Assembly: GCF_027580225.2 (NCBI RefSeq)
Contig: NC_073356.2
Location: forward strand, 558,001-622,000
Length of the DNA: 64,000 bases
Direction of reading: 5' to 3'
From: Misgurnus anguillicaudatus
Lineage: Eukaryota > Chordata > Actinopteri > Cypriniformes > Cobitidae
Shown here piece after piece: positions 45,845 through 55,957 of the stretch. The notes beneath the pieces were generated by a model that searched no databases, had not been told where the DNA came from, and was given only the letters and a program-made list of their open reading frames with translations. Positions within the stretch are counted from its first letter, which is position 1. Every line of letters begins with the position of its first letter. A program made the position numbers and the translations under genes.

Positions 45845-46612
45845 TCATCACACAACTCCAACCTCTTTATTATGTTTGCAGATGACACCACTGTGGTGGG
45901 TCTCATTAGCAACAAAGATGAGACAAACTACAGGAGTGAGGTGAGTCGCCTGGCCAAGTGGTGCAGTGACAACAATCTCTCTCTGAACGTGGAGAAGACA
46001 AAGGAGATTGTTGTAGACTTCAGGAGAGCACACACTCAGCACGTTCCTATGACCATCAATGGTGCGACTGTGGAGAGAGTAAGCAGCACCAAGTTCCTGG
46101 GTGTGTACATCACAGAGGACCTCTCCTGGACTGAAAACACCACAGCACTGGCCAAGAAATCACAACAGCGTCTCTACTTCCTCCACAAACTGAGGAGAGC
46201 CAGAGCCACGGCCCCCATCATGTACACCTTCTATAGAGGCACCATTGAGAGCATCATGACGAGCTGCATTACTGTGTGGTATGGCGCTTGCAACGCGTCC
46301 TGCCGAAAGACTCTGCAACGCATAGTGAGAGCAGCTGAGAAGATCATTGGTGTCTCACTCCCCTCCATCCAGGACATTTATGGAACACGTCTCACCCGCA
46401 AAGCCCTCTGCATCACAGGTGATCCCACTTACCCATCACACAGCTTCTTCAGTCTGCTACCATCAGGGAGGAGACTGTGGAGTCTCCAGGCCAGGACCAG
46501 CTTCATACACCAGCTTCATACACTCCCTCCTGAACTTGCCCCCCCTCCCCTCTTCTGCCCTAGGCACCACTGAACTATGACCCCCCCCCCACACACACAC
46601 ACACACACACAA
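45845..46612 (+). pseudogene. 5'-truncated LINE reverse transcriptase, FADDT type
   Basis: An open frame of 252 codons (45,815-46,573); recognisable homology starts about ten codons in. It reads MFADDTTVVGLI (catalytic Asp pair), then WCSDNNLSLNVEKTKEIVVD, FLGVYITEDLSW and ALAKKSQQRLYFLHKLRRA, and ends with SFFSLLPSGRRLWSLQARTS. These are the palm/thumb and C-terminal parts of a Jockey/Rex1/CR1-group non-LTR RT. The upstream two thirds are missing, consistent with 5' truncation on insertion. The end is close to a C-run and (AC)n at about 46,580-46,610, which may be the LINE's 3' tail. No stop inside, so it is young, but it cannot be functional alone. Confidence 0.85.
46580..46610. repeat. C-run plus (AC)n microsatellite
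   Basis: cccccccccc followed by about ten AC units, immediately 3' of the RT fragment. Confidence 0.95.
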
Positions 46613-46614
46613 TA

Positions 46615-47180
46615 AAAACCCAGCAAACATTTGGACGTGTGATGACCGTTGAAAAGACGTCTGTTCATCTTTTCGCCTTTTCTGCATGTCCCTGGACGTC
46701 TAAATGCGCCGTCTTCTGGATGTTTAAATGTGTTCCTGCATAGTTTAAATATATGTTTTAAGCCCCCATATACCAAACATTTGGACGTTTTTAGACCGTT
46801 GAAAAGACGTCCCTTCGTCACGTCCCATCACGGTTGAAAAATATCCTAAATTAAAGTTGAGCTGACGTCTTTGACGTCATCTGGCCGTGAATTACACGTC
46901 TTTTCTGCCTGTCCCTGGACGTCTAAATGTGCCGTATTCTGGATGTTTAAATGTGTTGCTGCATAGTTTAAATGTATGTTTAAACATGAATATAAAATGA
47001 ATATACACCCATTGTGTAACATTGTGAAGGGCAATCAATTGTATTGAGGTTTAACATATTCACAAAGGTTCAAAATCGGTTCAAAATTGGTCCAGTCAGA
47101 CCTGAACGTCCATAAAACGTGTACGTGTACTTCACAAACACATTAAAGAACACATTATTTGTGGACATAAGCAAAAAAGA
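46615..47180. repeat. gacgtc-rich repeat, cccagcaaacatttgg end
   Basis: Starts cccagcaaacatttggacgt, followed by several ttggacg..gaccgttgaaaagacgtc units (46,630, 46,775) and gacgtc words up to 46,920. A matching end in opposite orientation, ggcccaatgtttgctggg, lies at about 59,162-59,179, preceded by similar gacgtc-rich sequence at 58,745-58,970. These may be two ends of one element, or two fragments of the same family. Confidence 0.6.
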
Positions 47181-47253
47181 AGCATGTTCTGTTTTAGCAC
47201 TTTTATTTTTTTTAACCATTTAACTCTAATAACAATTTCAAAATACTTTCTAT

Positions 47254-47549
47254 AAAGGGATAGTTCACCCAAAAATTAATATTTAATCATTTATTCCCTC
47301 TCATGTTTCAAACCTGTATACCTTTCTATTTTCTGCTGAACACAAAGATATTTGAAAAAACGTTTTTAACAAAGCAGATCTTACAACCCATTACTACAAT
47401 TGTAAAAAAAATATTGACAGTTAATGGGTTGTGAAGTTACAAACATTCTTCAATCTTTGTGTTCAGCAGAAAATAGAAAGGTATACAGGTTTGAAACATG
47501 TGGATAAGAAAATTATAACAATTTTCATTTTTTTGTGAACTCTCTCTTT
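47254..47549. mobile_element. MITE, aaagggatagttcaccc family
   Basis: The left end aaagggatagttcacccaaa and right end gtgaactctctctttaa are inverted repeats. An inner 45-base hairpin pairs tttcaaacctgtatacc..ctgctgaacacaaag (47,308-47,350) with its complement at 47,456-47,505. This is a very common fish MITE. Non-coding. Confidence 0.88.
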
Positions 47550-47688
47550 AACACATTACAGCTGTTAGGATTTTTTGTATTCACAATATATATATATATA
47601 TATATATAATATTGTATAAAATATTACTGCTAAACTCATAGATTTAGAAAGGAGAATTAAAAATACAGAAGTTAAATTTAAAAGGAAC

Positions 47689-48930
47689 ATGTCTGACCCT
47701 ATCTTAAAAGAGTTGACCCATCTTAAATATGAACATAACATTATAATATCTAAAAAAACAGAATATCTCTTGTTTAGGGCCAGACAGACTATTTTTGAAT
47801 CTGGGGATAAAGCGGGGAAATTTCTGGCTAGGTATATTAAACAAAAAAATTGCAAATCTTCTATAGCAGCAGTGAGGGCTGAGGATGGAAGATTAGTTAC
47901 TAAATCTAGGGAAATAAATGATGTATTAAAGAGATTTTATATGAATCTTTATACATCTCAAAATACTGCTACAGATAAAGAGATAATGTTATTTCTAAAT
48001 AAATTAGAGCTTCCTAAGCTGAATGTCTTGCAAAAGGAGGAGTTAGACTTACCTATTAGTTCACAAGAAATACTTGATGCAATTAAGGAGTTACCATCAG
48101 GTAAATCTCCAGGCCAAGATGGATTTACAGCAGAATTCTTTAAATGTTATGCAGAACAGCTATTACCATTATTTGAAAATATGCTGGTAGAAGCGTTTAA
48201 AACTGGCGAATTACCTCCATCCTTAAACCAAGCAATTATTACACTTATATTGAAAAAAGAAAAGGATCCGACTGACTGTAAAAACTATCGTCCAATAAGT
48301 TTAATATCTGTTGATTGTAGACTTTTATCTAAATTTCTTGCAAAGAGATTGGATAAAGTACTTGGGTCACTTATTCATTCTGATCAAGTGGGTTTTATTA
48401 GACAGAGAAACTCTTCTGATAATATAAGACGTCTTATAAACATTATGTGGTCAGTGCGAGATTCCAGTGATCCAATAGCAGCTATATCACTGGACGCCGA
48501 GAAAGCGTTCGATAGGCTAGAATGGAGGTATATGTTTCTTATGCTTAAAACCTTTGGATTTGGTCAGACATTTCTAAGATGGATAGATATTCTTTATAAA
48601 GACCCACAAGCTGCAGTGAGAACAAATGGTCTGATTTCATCTTATTTTACACTTCATAGAGGCACTCGGCAGGGATCTGCATTGTCACCAGGGCTTTTTT
48701 GTTTAGCTCTGGAGCCTCTTGCGGTAGCAATTCGCAAGAATAATAAAATTCATGGAGTTAAAATTCGATACATAAGTTACTGCTTTATGCGGACGATATT
48801 TTGTGGCTTGCATCGGAGCCAGCTAGATCTGTCCCTGATATCAGGGTATAAAGTTAACTGGTCCAAGTCAGAGGTTCTTCCACTGACTTTATATTGCCCA
48901 AAAACTCTATTTCAGACAGGGCTGTTTTAG
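47689..48930 (+). pseudogene. L1/Tx1 ORF2 reverse transcriptase (N-terminal and core part)
   Basis: An open 413-codon frame starting inside ORF2. It has KELPSGKSPGQDGFTAEF, NYRPISLISVDCRLLSKFLA, DQVGFIRQR, ISLDAEKAFDRLEW and LHRGTRQGSALSPGLFCLAL, in the order of L1-clade reverse transcriptases. At about 48,770 a one-base shift hides the catalytic block; in the other frame it reads KLLLYADDILWLASEP. A deletion follows shortly after (SVPDI joined to SGYKVNWSKSE). The element is inactive as read. Confidence 0.9.
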
Positions 48931-50416
48931 TGGCCTACAGAGGGCATAAACTATCTTGGTATTCTCTTTCCTCATAATATTGATAAAATAATTGAAAAGA
49001 ACTTAAACCCACTCTTTGACAAGATTTTATTAGATGTAGAGAGATGGTCACCACTATTTTTATCATTATGGGGAAAGGTTAACGTCCTAAAGATGAATTG
49101 TTTTCCGAGGGTGAACTATTTGTTGCAGTGCCTTCCTATTGCAATACCCCAAAAGTATTTTAAAAGGTTTGACCAAATTTGCAAAAAGTTCCTATGGAAT
49201 GGTAAACGTGCAAGGATAAAATTGGAAAGGCTTCAAGTGCCAATTAATAAAGGGGGCATGGGTCTTCCTAAGCTAGTCCTGTATCATTATGCCTTCTGTT
49301 TGAGACATATAGCTCAGTGGGTATTGCCACCTGAGAGAGCTCCTCCCTGGCTTGAGATAGAACAGGGATTGTTTTCCCCACTTACTCCTGTAAATGCCCT
49401 TTCTAGTAGTATACCCTCTAAATTGAAATCTCATCCTATAATATCTAACCTTTGTAAAGTGTGGAAAAAGTTTTCTGAAGCATTTAATGTTAATGTTTAT
49501 CTTAATTCTGAATCATGTATTTGGAATAATCCAAAGTTACGTATTAATAAACATCCATTTTTATGGAAAGAGTGGGCAGAAAAAGGAATTATTACAATAG
49601 CAAATCTATATGAGAAGGATAGTATAAAGTCTTTTGAAAAGTTGGCTGGTGAATATAACTTGCCCAGAAATAATTACTGGAAGTATTTACAAATACGACA
49701 CCTGGTAGTTGCTGTCATAGGGAAAGGAATAGAACCTCAACAATCAAGCCTTCTCTCGCAGACTACGAAAATAATGGGTATGGGACACGAAGCTGCTATA
49801 TTTTATGATATGTTAGTTAAACACAGTTTCCATATCTTACGCAACAATGTTAATATGGTCGACAGATTTGAACATCAACCTTACATGTAAGGAGTGGGAT
49901 TGTATTTGTGAAAATATTAAGAGGGTCTCAAGGGACATTAAAATTAGACTAATTCAGTTTAAGATTTTGAATCGGTTTTATTGGACCCCGACTAGATTGT
50001 TTAGATTGAAGCTGAGGGATAATCCAGACTGTTGGAAATGTAGCAACTCGGAAGGAACTTTTTTTCACATGTTCTGGGAATGTTCTATGATTAAGAATTA
50101 TTGGTCAAAGATTCATGACTGTATTGAAAACATTACCCGGACTACTTTGGAGTTTTGCCCGAGGCTATATGTTTTAAATGATCCACAAATGACAGCGAAT
50201 TGTGGAGCTGCAGACTTCATCCAGACCAGTATAATGGTAGGAAAACAAATAATAATGAGAAACTGGAAGAACGCAGGCGAGCCCTCCTTTCAGGAGTGGA
50301 GTATAGAATTGGCAAAAGTGGCTTCATATGAAAAAATCTGTTTCAATATCAATGCCGGGGCGGACAAATATTTGGCAAAATGGGGATTATATGTGCAATA
50401 TATTGCTACTAGATGA
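48931..50416 (+). pseudogene. L1/Tx1 ORF2 C-terminal part with zinc-knuckle motif
   Basis: After a stop at about 48,930, the ORF2 thumb and C-terminal domain continue: INYLGILFPHNI-type sequence (about 48,947-48,985), then the open pieces 49,093-49,890 (MNCFPRVNYLLQCLPIAIP; KKFLWNGKRARIKLERLQVP; NKGGMGLPKL) and 49,847-50,416 (RLIQFKILNRFYWTPTRLFR; CWKCSNSEGTFFHMFWEC). The C-x2-C-x7-H-x4-C cluster is the L1-type C-terminal knuckle. The two pieces overlap in different frames, so there is one shift at about 49,850-49,890. Confidence 0.88.
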
Positions 50417-50629
50417 GAACGTGGTGCATGTTAGAAAATATATATTTTGAATGTATTTTTTTTTTTTCTTTATAGTAATAATTTATGTTTGTTTAAAATG
50501 TATCATCATTGCGGGATACATGTTATGCTGGAAAGCATGAAGGGAATACAATGTTGTTTATAATGTATCAGTGATGATCAAAAAAATTTAATAAAATGCT
50601 AATGATAAAAAAAATATTGTATAAAATAT

Positions 50630-51366
50630 GTTCTGCTTTAAATAAGTGTTAGATCAGTTGTGGGGGAAACAGCATTTGTCCCCTTTCTCTACAATACCAC
50701 TGTGGTGCCCCTGAGAAAGACCCTTAAAACTAGGTGTGTAACTGTCAAAAAATGAACAGGATATTTCTGATAAAGACAGGTGAGCTGTGATGTCCCCTGA
50801 ATAGATAAAGCATAGCAATAAAAATTACATCAATATACAAGAACAAGTTTTTTTAGATCAACATTCCCCAAATTACCTTGAATAACATAATACAAAGGTG
50901 TGCCTTTAAAAGATTTATTTTCCAGATGTCCCCCACCCATCATATTGAACTTTGCCATAAGACAATTAGACATCATTCTGTGAAAGAAATGTAAGATTAT
51001 TTCACCTTAGACAAATTGCATACAATGTTCAAACATACACTATGTGTTAACACTTCACAACTTCACTTGTTTCATCTACCAACTTCACTTGTTTCATCTA
51101 CCATGTAACAAGTGCTATGAACCATATCCTCATCCATAATTTTTGGTGACAAGTAATGGCTTACACTGAAATTATGTTTTGATTTCTTGTTTTCACTATG
51201 GCTGACTGTTTAAGTCACTACGAACATTAAAACTTCTGACCAAGTGATGTTTGAGATTAAATCCTGAATTGAAGTTATATAAATGGCTGGGTTAATTATG
51301 GTGGTAATCAATATATATATTCCTTAAATATTATGCAGGATTACACAAATCAAGAGAAATACATAC
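50630..51366. other. Gene-free stretch
   Basis: No gene or bounded repeat. A short segment at 50,690-50,740 (taccactgtggtgcccctga) resembles a SINE/LINE core but is too brief to assign. It contains a 22-base tandem duplication (acttcacttgtttcatctac, about 51,060-51,102). Confidence 0.35.
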
Positions 51367-51575
51367 CTGTTCATAATGTTGTTCACGCAGTCTCTGACAG
51401 AATATCCAGGAACTCAGACAGTTGCTGGACCTAAATGTGAAAATAATGGAAATGATGTAGATAGATGGAAATATATACACACATATTCTTTATATCACAA
51501 CTTACGCAGATCAACTTGTTATCAACATCTTTGAGGTATTCATAATGCAAAATACACAGTCATATAGCATTTCTT

Positions 51576-52492
51576 TAGCCTGACGTTGTCATACTCAATT
51601 CTAGTCAGAATTTGAGTCTGATACCGCTCCATTGAGCTATAATTATGAGGCGTGTCTCAACCGAAAAATGCCTCTGCACTCAATTGGATAGACCTACGAC
51701 CAATCAGAGCAACGGAGTGTGTGACGTACGTTACGCCTTTTGCAGCCTGACCGAATTGCTAGTTATTTCGCTACAATGATACTAAGATTGTGATTATACT
51801 AAGTCTTAGAGAACGTACATCAACACCTACTATGTTTACAACATTTCGTTTATATCACAACATTAAGTATTTACTAAGTCATACATTAAGACTATCTCTT
51901 ACCATTTGTACGTTAGGTGAACTTCATCCACGACTTCTTCCATTACTTCTTCCATTACGTTGGCTTGAAAATATTGGAGCCTAGCATGTCCCTCCACTTA
52001 TTCAGCAACCACGATTCCGGGCTTCCGAAAAGAAGCTGGCATCGACTGCTAATTATATTCATCTCGTCGTGCACGCCGAGTTGCATCGCCTTGATACCAG
52101 TTTCAGTTGCGACCAACTTTTGCCGAATCCCGTAGGAAGGACGGCAAAAACATCAACAAATGCCTTGCTCGCGTTTCTCTGTTCCTCTTTTAAAATCAAT
52201 GACCTGTCGATATCTTTTAGAACAGACTCAATGTCAGAATCCACACATCTGAATTCTACAGCGGCAGCCATTTCGTTGTAAACAGATTCAACACACGCGC
52301 TCTTTGGTGACGTGGTTCATTACGTTACTGTTGATCATCTGTCCATCATCGTATAAAGCCCACCCTGACAATTTGATTGGTTCGACCAGCTTTGGGTCTA
52401 GCATAGTAGCTCCTCAACACAGAAACCCCAGACCGATCTTCCCGTTCTCAAAATCTTGTGGGCGGGGCTAAGATCGGCTGGCATCCAGGCTA
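51576..52492. mobile_element. 917-bp element with 9-bp TSD (Mutator-like?) carrying helicase fragment
   Basis: Ends TAGCCTGACGTTGTCATACTC and GCTGGCATCCAGGCTA share an inverted TAGCCTG. The exact 9-bp TSD gcatttctt lies at 51,567-51,575 and 52,493-52,501. A 9-bp duplication suggests a Mutator-like mechanism; the short terminal match leaves this open. The interior holds the N-terminal fragment of a RecQ-like helicase on the minus strand. No transposase. Confidence 0.75.
52059..52271 (-). pseudogene. RecQ-like helicase N-terminal fragment inside the element
   Basis: An open frame of 70 codons from an ATG at 52,271. It has an acidic N-terminus (MAAAVEFRCVDSDIESVLKD), then LILKEEQRNASKAFVDVFAV and LPTGFGKSW. 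KEEQR followed by LPTGFGKS resembles the Q-motif and Walker A (GxGKS) of superfamily-2 RecQ helicases. A residue or two seem to be missing between AFVD and VFAV, and the sequence leaves the family right after GKS, so it is a truncated first-exon copy. It is bounded by the 917-bp element. Confidence 0.6.
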
Positions 52493-52634
52493 GCATTTCT
52501 TACTTCTTGCATTTGAAGCTGAGGCCATAGGCAAAGAATCAGGTAGTCTCCATCCTGTTATATTTTCGTTGTCTGTTACCTCACCTGCACAAATATAGTT
52601 AATTATATGGTAGTGTAAAATATTAACATTAAAT

Positions 52635-52917
52635 CAGTGGTTCTCAAACTTTTTCAGCGTGCGCCCCCCTTTGTGTACGGTGCATTCCTTCATGGCCCCC
52701 CCAAAGAAAATTTATGACAAAAAACAGTTCTTAAACTTCACATTTTAATTAAAAAAACATTATTATACAAAGTAGTGCTGCCTTATTTTTTTAGGTTTAA
52801 TTTCACAGAATTCATGATAAATTAATGTATTTCATAAAAATGTCATAAAACTGGGGCCCCCCTGGCACCATCTCACGGCCCCCCTGGGGGCCCCGGACCC
52901 CAGTTTGAGAACCACTG
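52635..52917. mobile_element. hAT MITE, CAGTGGTTCTCAAACT family
   Basis: Termini CAGTGGTTCTCAAACTTTTT and CCCAGTTTGAGAACCACTG. The TSDs cattaaat (52,627-52,634) and cagtaaat (52,918-52,925) are 7 of 8 identical. The interior is a GC-rich run of ggcccccctgg units at the right and gcgcccccc at the left. 283 bp. Confidence 0.9.
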
Positions 52918-53151
52918 CAGTAAATCACTTCACAGTGTAATACTGCATTAGTTATGAAATCAGCTGGCTGTACTTTTAGGTTTTGTGGCTGAGCAATGAC
53001 AGACATTATAAGCTCTATATTTTTAACTATTAACTCAGATTCAGAGAAATGTACATGTTTATACTCTAAGCTGTGTTGTCACTAATGTAGAATCTAGCGA
53101 TGCATAAATGTCATGTGCATCTTGTCAGTGAAGCCAGTTCCTTGATTAGCA

Positions 53152-54420
53152 TTATACAACAGTTCTTTCTGGTTCTCGAATCTGATTGGCTAAGAGCTAT
53201 GCGATATTGTACTGATAACGGCACAGTAACCACTTCACCTCTCGTATCATTCCGCCACCTAGTGAATGGAGGTCCTAAACAGGCTCATCTCTAAATGGAA
53301 AAACACAGACACGCTGTTTTTAAACACTCTCCGTGTGTGTCTCATTAGTTCACTAGCTCATAAATCAGTCGGTGAATCCCAATTGGAAGTTATTATTCCG
53401 TTAAAGATCAGCGCTCTTTGATGTTATGTTAAACTTAATGGGAGTAATGTCTTGTCACATCGTGTGGACACTTGGAAAGAGGAATGTAAACACTAATTTT
53501 TTTCTGGAGCTATATCTCTTATCAGAACGCGAAAACACCGTGGAACTGCATGTAAGCACCGCAGCTTTTAAATGTGGACATTGATCATTTATTTAATCGC
53601 GACGTGACTATTAAAACATGTTATGAGAATATCGCCACTGGTATATTTATAAGCAGCATGCAAAAACATCTCTCTGACACTTATAAAAAACAGTTTTATA
53701 TACTACTGACAAGAACAAAGTTTAATAATAATCGACTGCTCGTATCGCGTTAAGAGTAAATGGGAAACCAATAGTAACATTATATAAGTATAGTTTTATT
53801 AACTTTTACCTCACGCCAAAACAATAACACAAAAGACACTAAATATGAATAAGAAAACAAGTAATAGTTTTATCATGACATCAAATACTGCTGATTTGAT
53901 CTCATTTTGACCATCAAAACCAAACAAGGCGAATATCAGAGCCAGGGAATCCCTGTCAGAGATGTAGCCCAGAGAGGGCGGTGGTCAGCGGGGCGAGTGA
54001 ACACTGACGTCCGCTCATGCTTTGGTTCTCATACGTACCGAATCTCACTAAGCAAACGTTCAAACAGGCGATATCTTTACTAATCGACTGTAGATTTAAA
54101 TATAATAAATATATATTCTCGACTGAACTAATCTTAAAACTACACTTTGTGACAAAGAAACGTTAATATAAAGAAACGCCTATCCGTCCATTGAGTTATT
54201 ATGAGATTCAAAGCAGCCGAAAGTGTTACCTGTCATTCTGGCAGCCCTCAAATCCGTGGCGGAAGAAGTAGTTCTCAAACAAAGAGGCTTTTAAAATAAC
54301 TCCGTTGTTGTTTTTCAAACGTGTGCCGTCGAACTGTTGTATAAAAGCAATATCGCTCTCGGAGTTGTGTGATATAGCTCTATAGAGCTATATCACACTC
54401 ATACTCGAGCAATATTGCTT
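53152..54420. mobile_element. Hairpin-tailed element (copy C)
   Basis: The left terminal repeat ttatacaacagttc (53,152-53,165) pairs exactly with gaactgttgtataa (54,331-54,344). The right repeat is followed directly by a hairpin, 54,345-54,420: arm aagcaatatcgctc..gtgtgatatagctcta and complement tagagctatatcacac..gagcaatattgctt, about 31 of 38 positions paired, with no loop. The left interior (ttctcgaatctgattggcta) is the family's head sequence. Non-coding. Confidence 0.85.
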
Positions 54421-54690
54421 AAGTAAATCACCATCACCTCCTATTCAGATGAAGCAGCATTTACTACACAAAGCCATAGTTTACTGACGAGCTGGGCCTT
54501 ATCGCATACATATCGCAGGCGATACGTCCCCGGTAATTAATGCGAAATTGCCCCAATTGTCAGTGAACTACGACTCTGTGTAGTAAATGCCGCTCCATCT
54601 GAAATCAGGTGATGGCGATTTACTTCTAATCACGGAACCGGCTTCACTGACCAGATGCACAATGACAATAACATGCGATATATTGTGCAT
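54421..54690. repeat. Partly palindromic spacer between repeats
   Basis: Around 54,432-54,615 the words caccatcacctcctattcag, ttactacacaaag and their approximate inverted partners (tgtgtagtaaatgccgctcc, atcaggtgatggcgatttac) form a loose long-range palindrome. It ends in gcgatatattgtgcatcccta, perhaps a decayed element end. Confidence 0.5.
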
Positions 54691-54698
54691 CCCTAGTA

Positions 54699-54895
54699 CA
54701 GTGCTTCCCAATCCTGGTCCTCGAGCACTTAGATGTCTCCTTATTTAAAACACCAGATTCAACTTATCAGCCTCCTTCCAAAATGGCAGACATGTCTCCC
54801 TAACAAGCTGATGTGTTAAATCAGGTGTGTTAAATAAGGAGACATCTAAAACTTTTTGGGAGGGGGTGCTTGAATACCAGGATTGGGAAGCACTG
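54699..54895. mobile_element. hAT MITE, CAGTGCTTCCCAATCC family, exact TSD
   Basis: Termini CAGTGCTTCCCAATCCTGG and CCAGGATTGGGAAGCACTG. The exact 8-bp TSD ccctagta lies at 54,691-54,698 and 54,896-54,903. Inner inverted words: cttagatgtctccttattta and taaataaggagacatctaa. 197 bp, non-coding. Confidence 0.96.
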
Positions 54896-55579
54896 CCCTA
54901 GTAGAATCCACTTAAAATAAGATGCGACTGTAAAGTTCTCACTTTCAGTGGGATGTTCTCTGGGATTGGGGTGCCCTCTGGTACTGGGGCATCTTTTGGT
55001 ACTGGTGCGTCATCCAGAATTTGGGATTGTAGACCTTATAGAAATTAAAAACAAAAGGTAAGAAAGGACACATTAATGAATGAATAACACCATAACTGTA
55101 CGATTACAAAAATCCTCTTTAGGTGTATGACAATAGACAAGAAACAAGAAAAGAATACTATGCCTCTTTCGGTTGTCTGGAAGATGGCTGTTCATTATGT
55201 GACCCTGCAAAACAAATTACACCTTGCATGTAATTTCATTAAGTACAATAAACATACACATGCACAATGTATTTAAAAAAATACATAGTAGTGTAAAATA
55301 TTAAAATAAATCACTTTTGATATCAAAGTTTTGGGATTATGTTGACATTCAGGCAAAACACTGACTCATGGAATATATTTTTACCTATAAATGAGAATGA
55401 CATTATAAAGGGAAAAGTGTATGCAATTTGGAGCCAAGCAATGTGTTTGTATAGTGTTGGAATGCACCAAAAAAAGCATCAGTAGCATGTACGTCTCATA
55501 GTGTCACAGCTTATCCTAGGGTATAGATCAATCACACCATCTTGATACCGATGTTTACTGTCATGAAGTGTGCCATCAC

Positions 55580-55953
55580 CTGTGTAAACAACAAAATACA
55601 CCAAAACAATTTATATACATTTTTGAGTTTCATATCAAAATATATAAAAGTCTTTTTTGAAAGCATGATTATTTATTAAGCAAAGCAGTCAAAAACATAC
55701 AACTTAATGTAGGGTAGACAAAGTCTGGGGTCGGGCACGTCTCATCCAAGTGTGTTTGACACAAAACTTGATCTTTAGCACAAACAAGGATGACAAATTA
55801 GAAAATTAACAAATGTATAGACTGTTTAAGCCATATCTACACAATTCATATCTACAGTTTGCCATACCTTATTTTTTATTGTTTGTAGAATCTGCATCTT
55901 CACTTGGTTTGTGTTGATCTTCAACTGTAAATGAAATGAAATTGTAATTAATG
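55580..55953. other. Gene-free spacer
   Basis: No bounded feature. On the minus strand this would be 5' of the first possible KDZ exon. Confidence 0.3.
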
Positions 55954-55957
55954 ATAT

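Larger units (their letters stand above)
47625..50612 (+). mobile_element. 5'-truncated L1/Tx1-type LINE with 17-bp TSD
   Basis: The element lies between direct copies of the 17-mer aatattgtataaaatat (47,608-47,624 and 50,613-50,629), the expected result of target-primed reverse transcription. It is 5'-truncated within ORF2, begins directly in coding sequence and ends with a short A-rich tail (aatgataaaaaa). The target is AT-rich (TTTT/AA-like), adjacent to a (TA)n tract. Coding blocks are described separately. Confidence 0.93.
51367..55579 (-). pseudogene. Possible 5' exons of the KDZ transposase relic
   Basis: Minus-strand blocks with splice-like borders. About 55,500-55,579 follows ttacacag and reads DGTLHDSKHRYQDGVIDLYP. 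About 55,161-55,204 follows tttgcag and reads GHIMNSHLPDNRKRH. 54,943-55,034 reads ILDDAPVPKDAPVPEGTPIP. 51,367-51,430 reads CLSSWIFCQRLREQHYEQ and ends phase 0 at gaacag/gtatgt. The last joins in frame to the block at 31,279 (LRKMELLGFSP) and gives a continuous helical stretch. The gap of 20 kb would then be an intron swollen by LINE and hAT insertions. Order and strand agree, but phases of the first three blocks are unproven. Confidence 0.4.
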
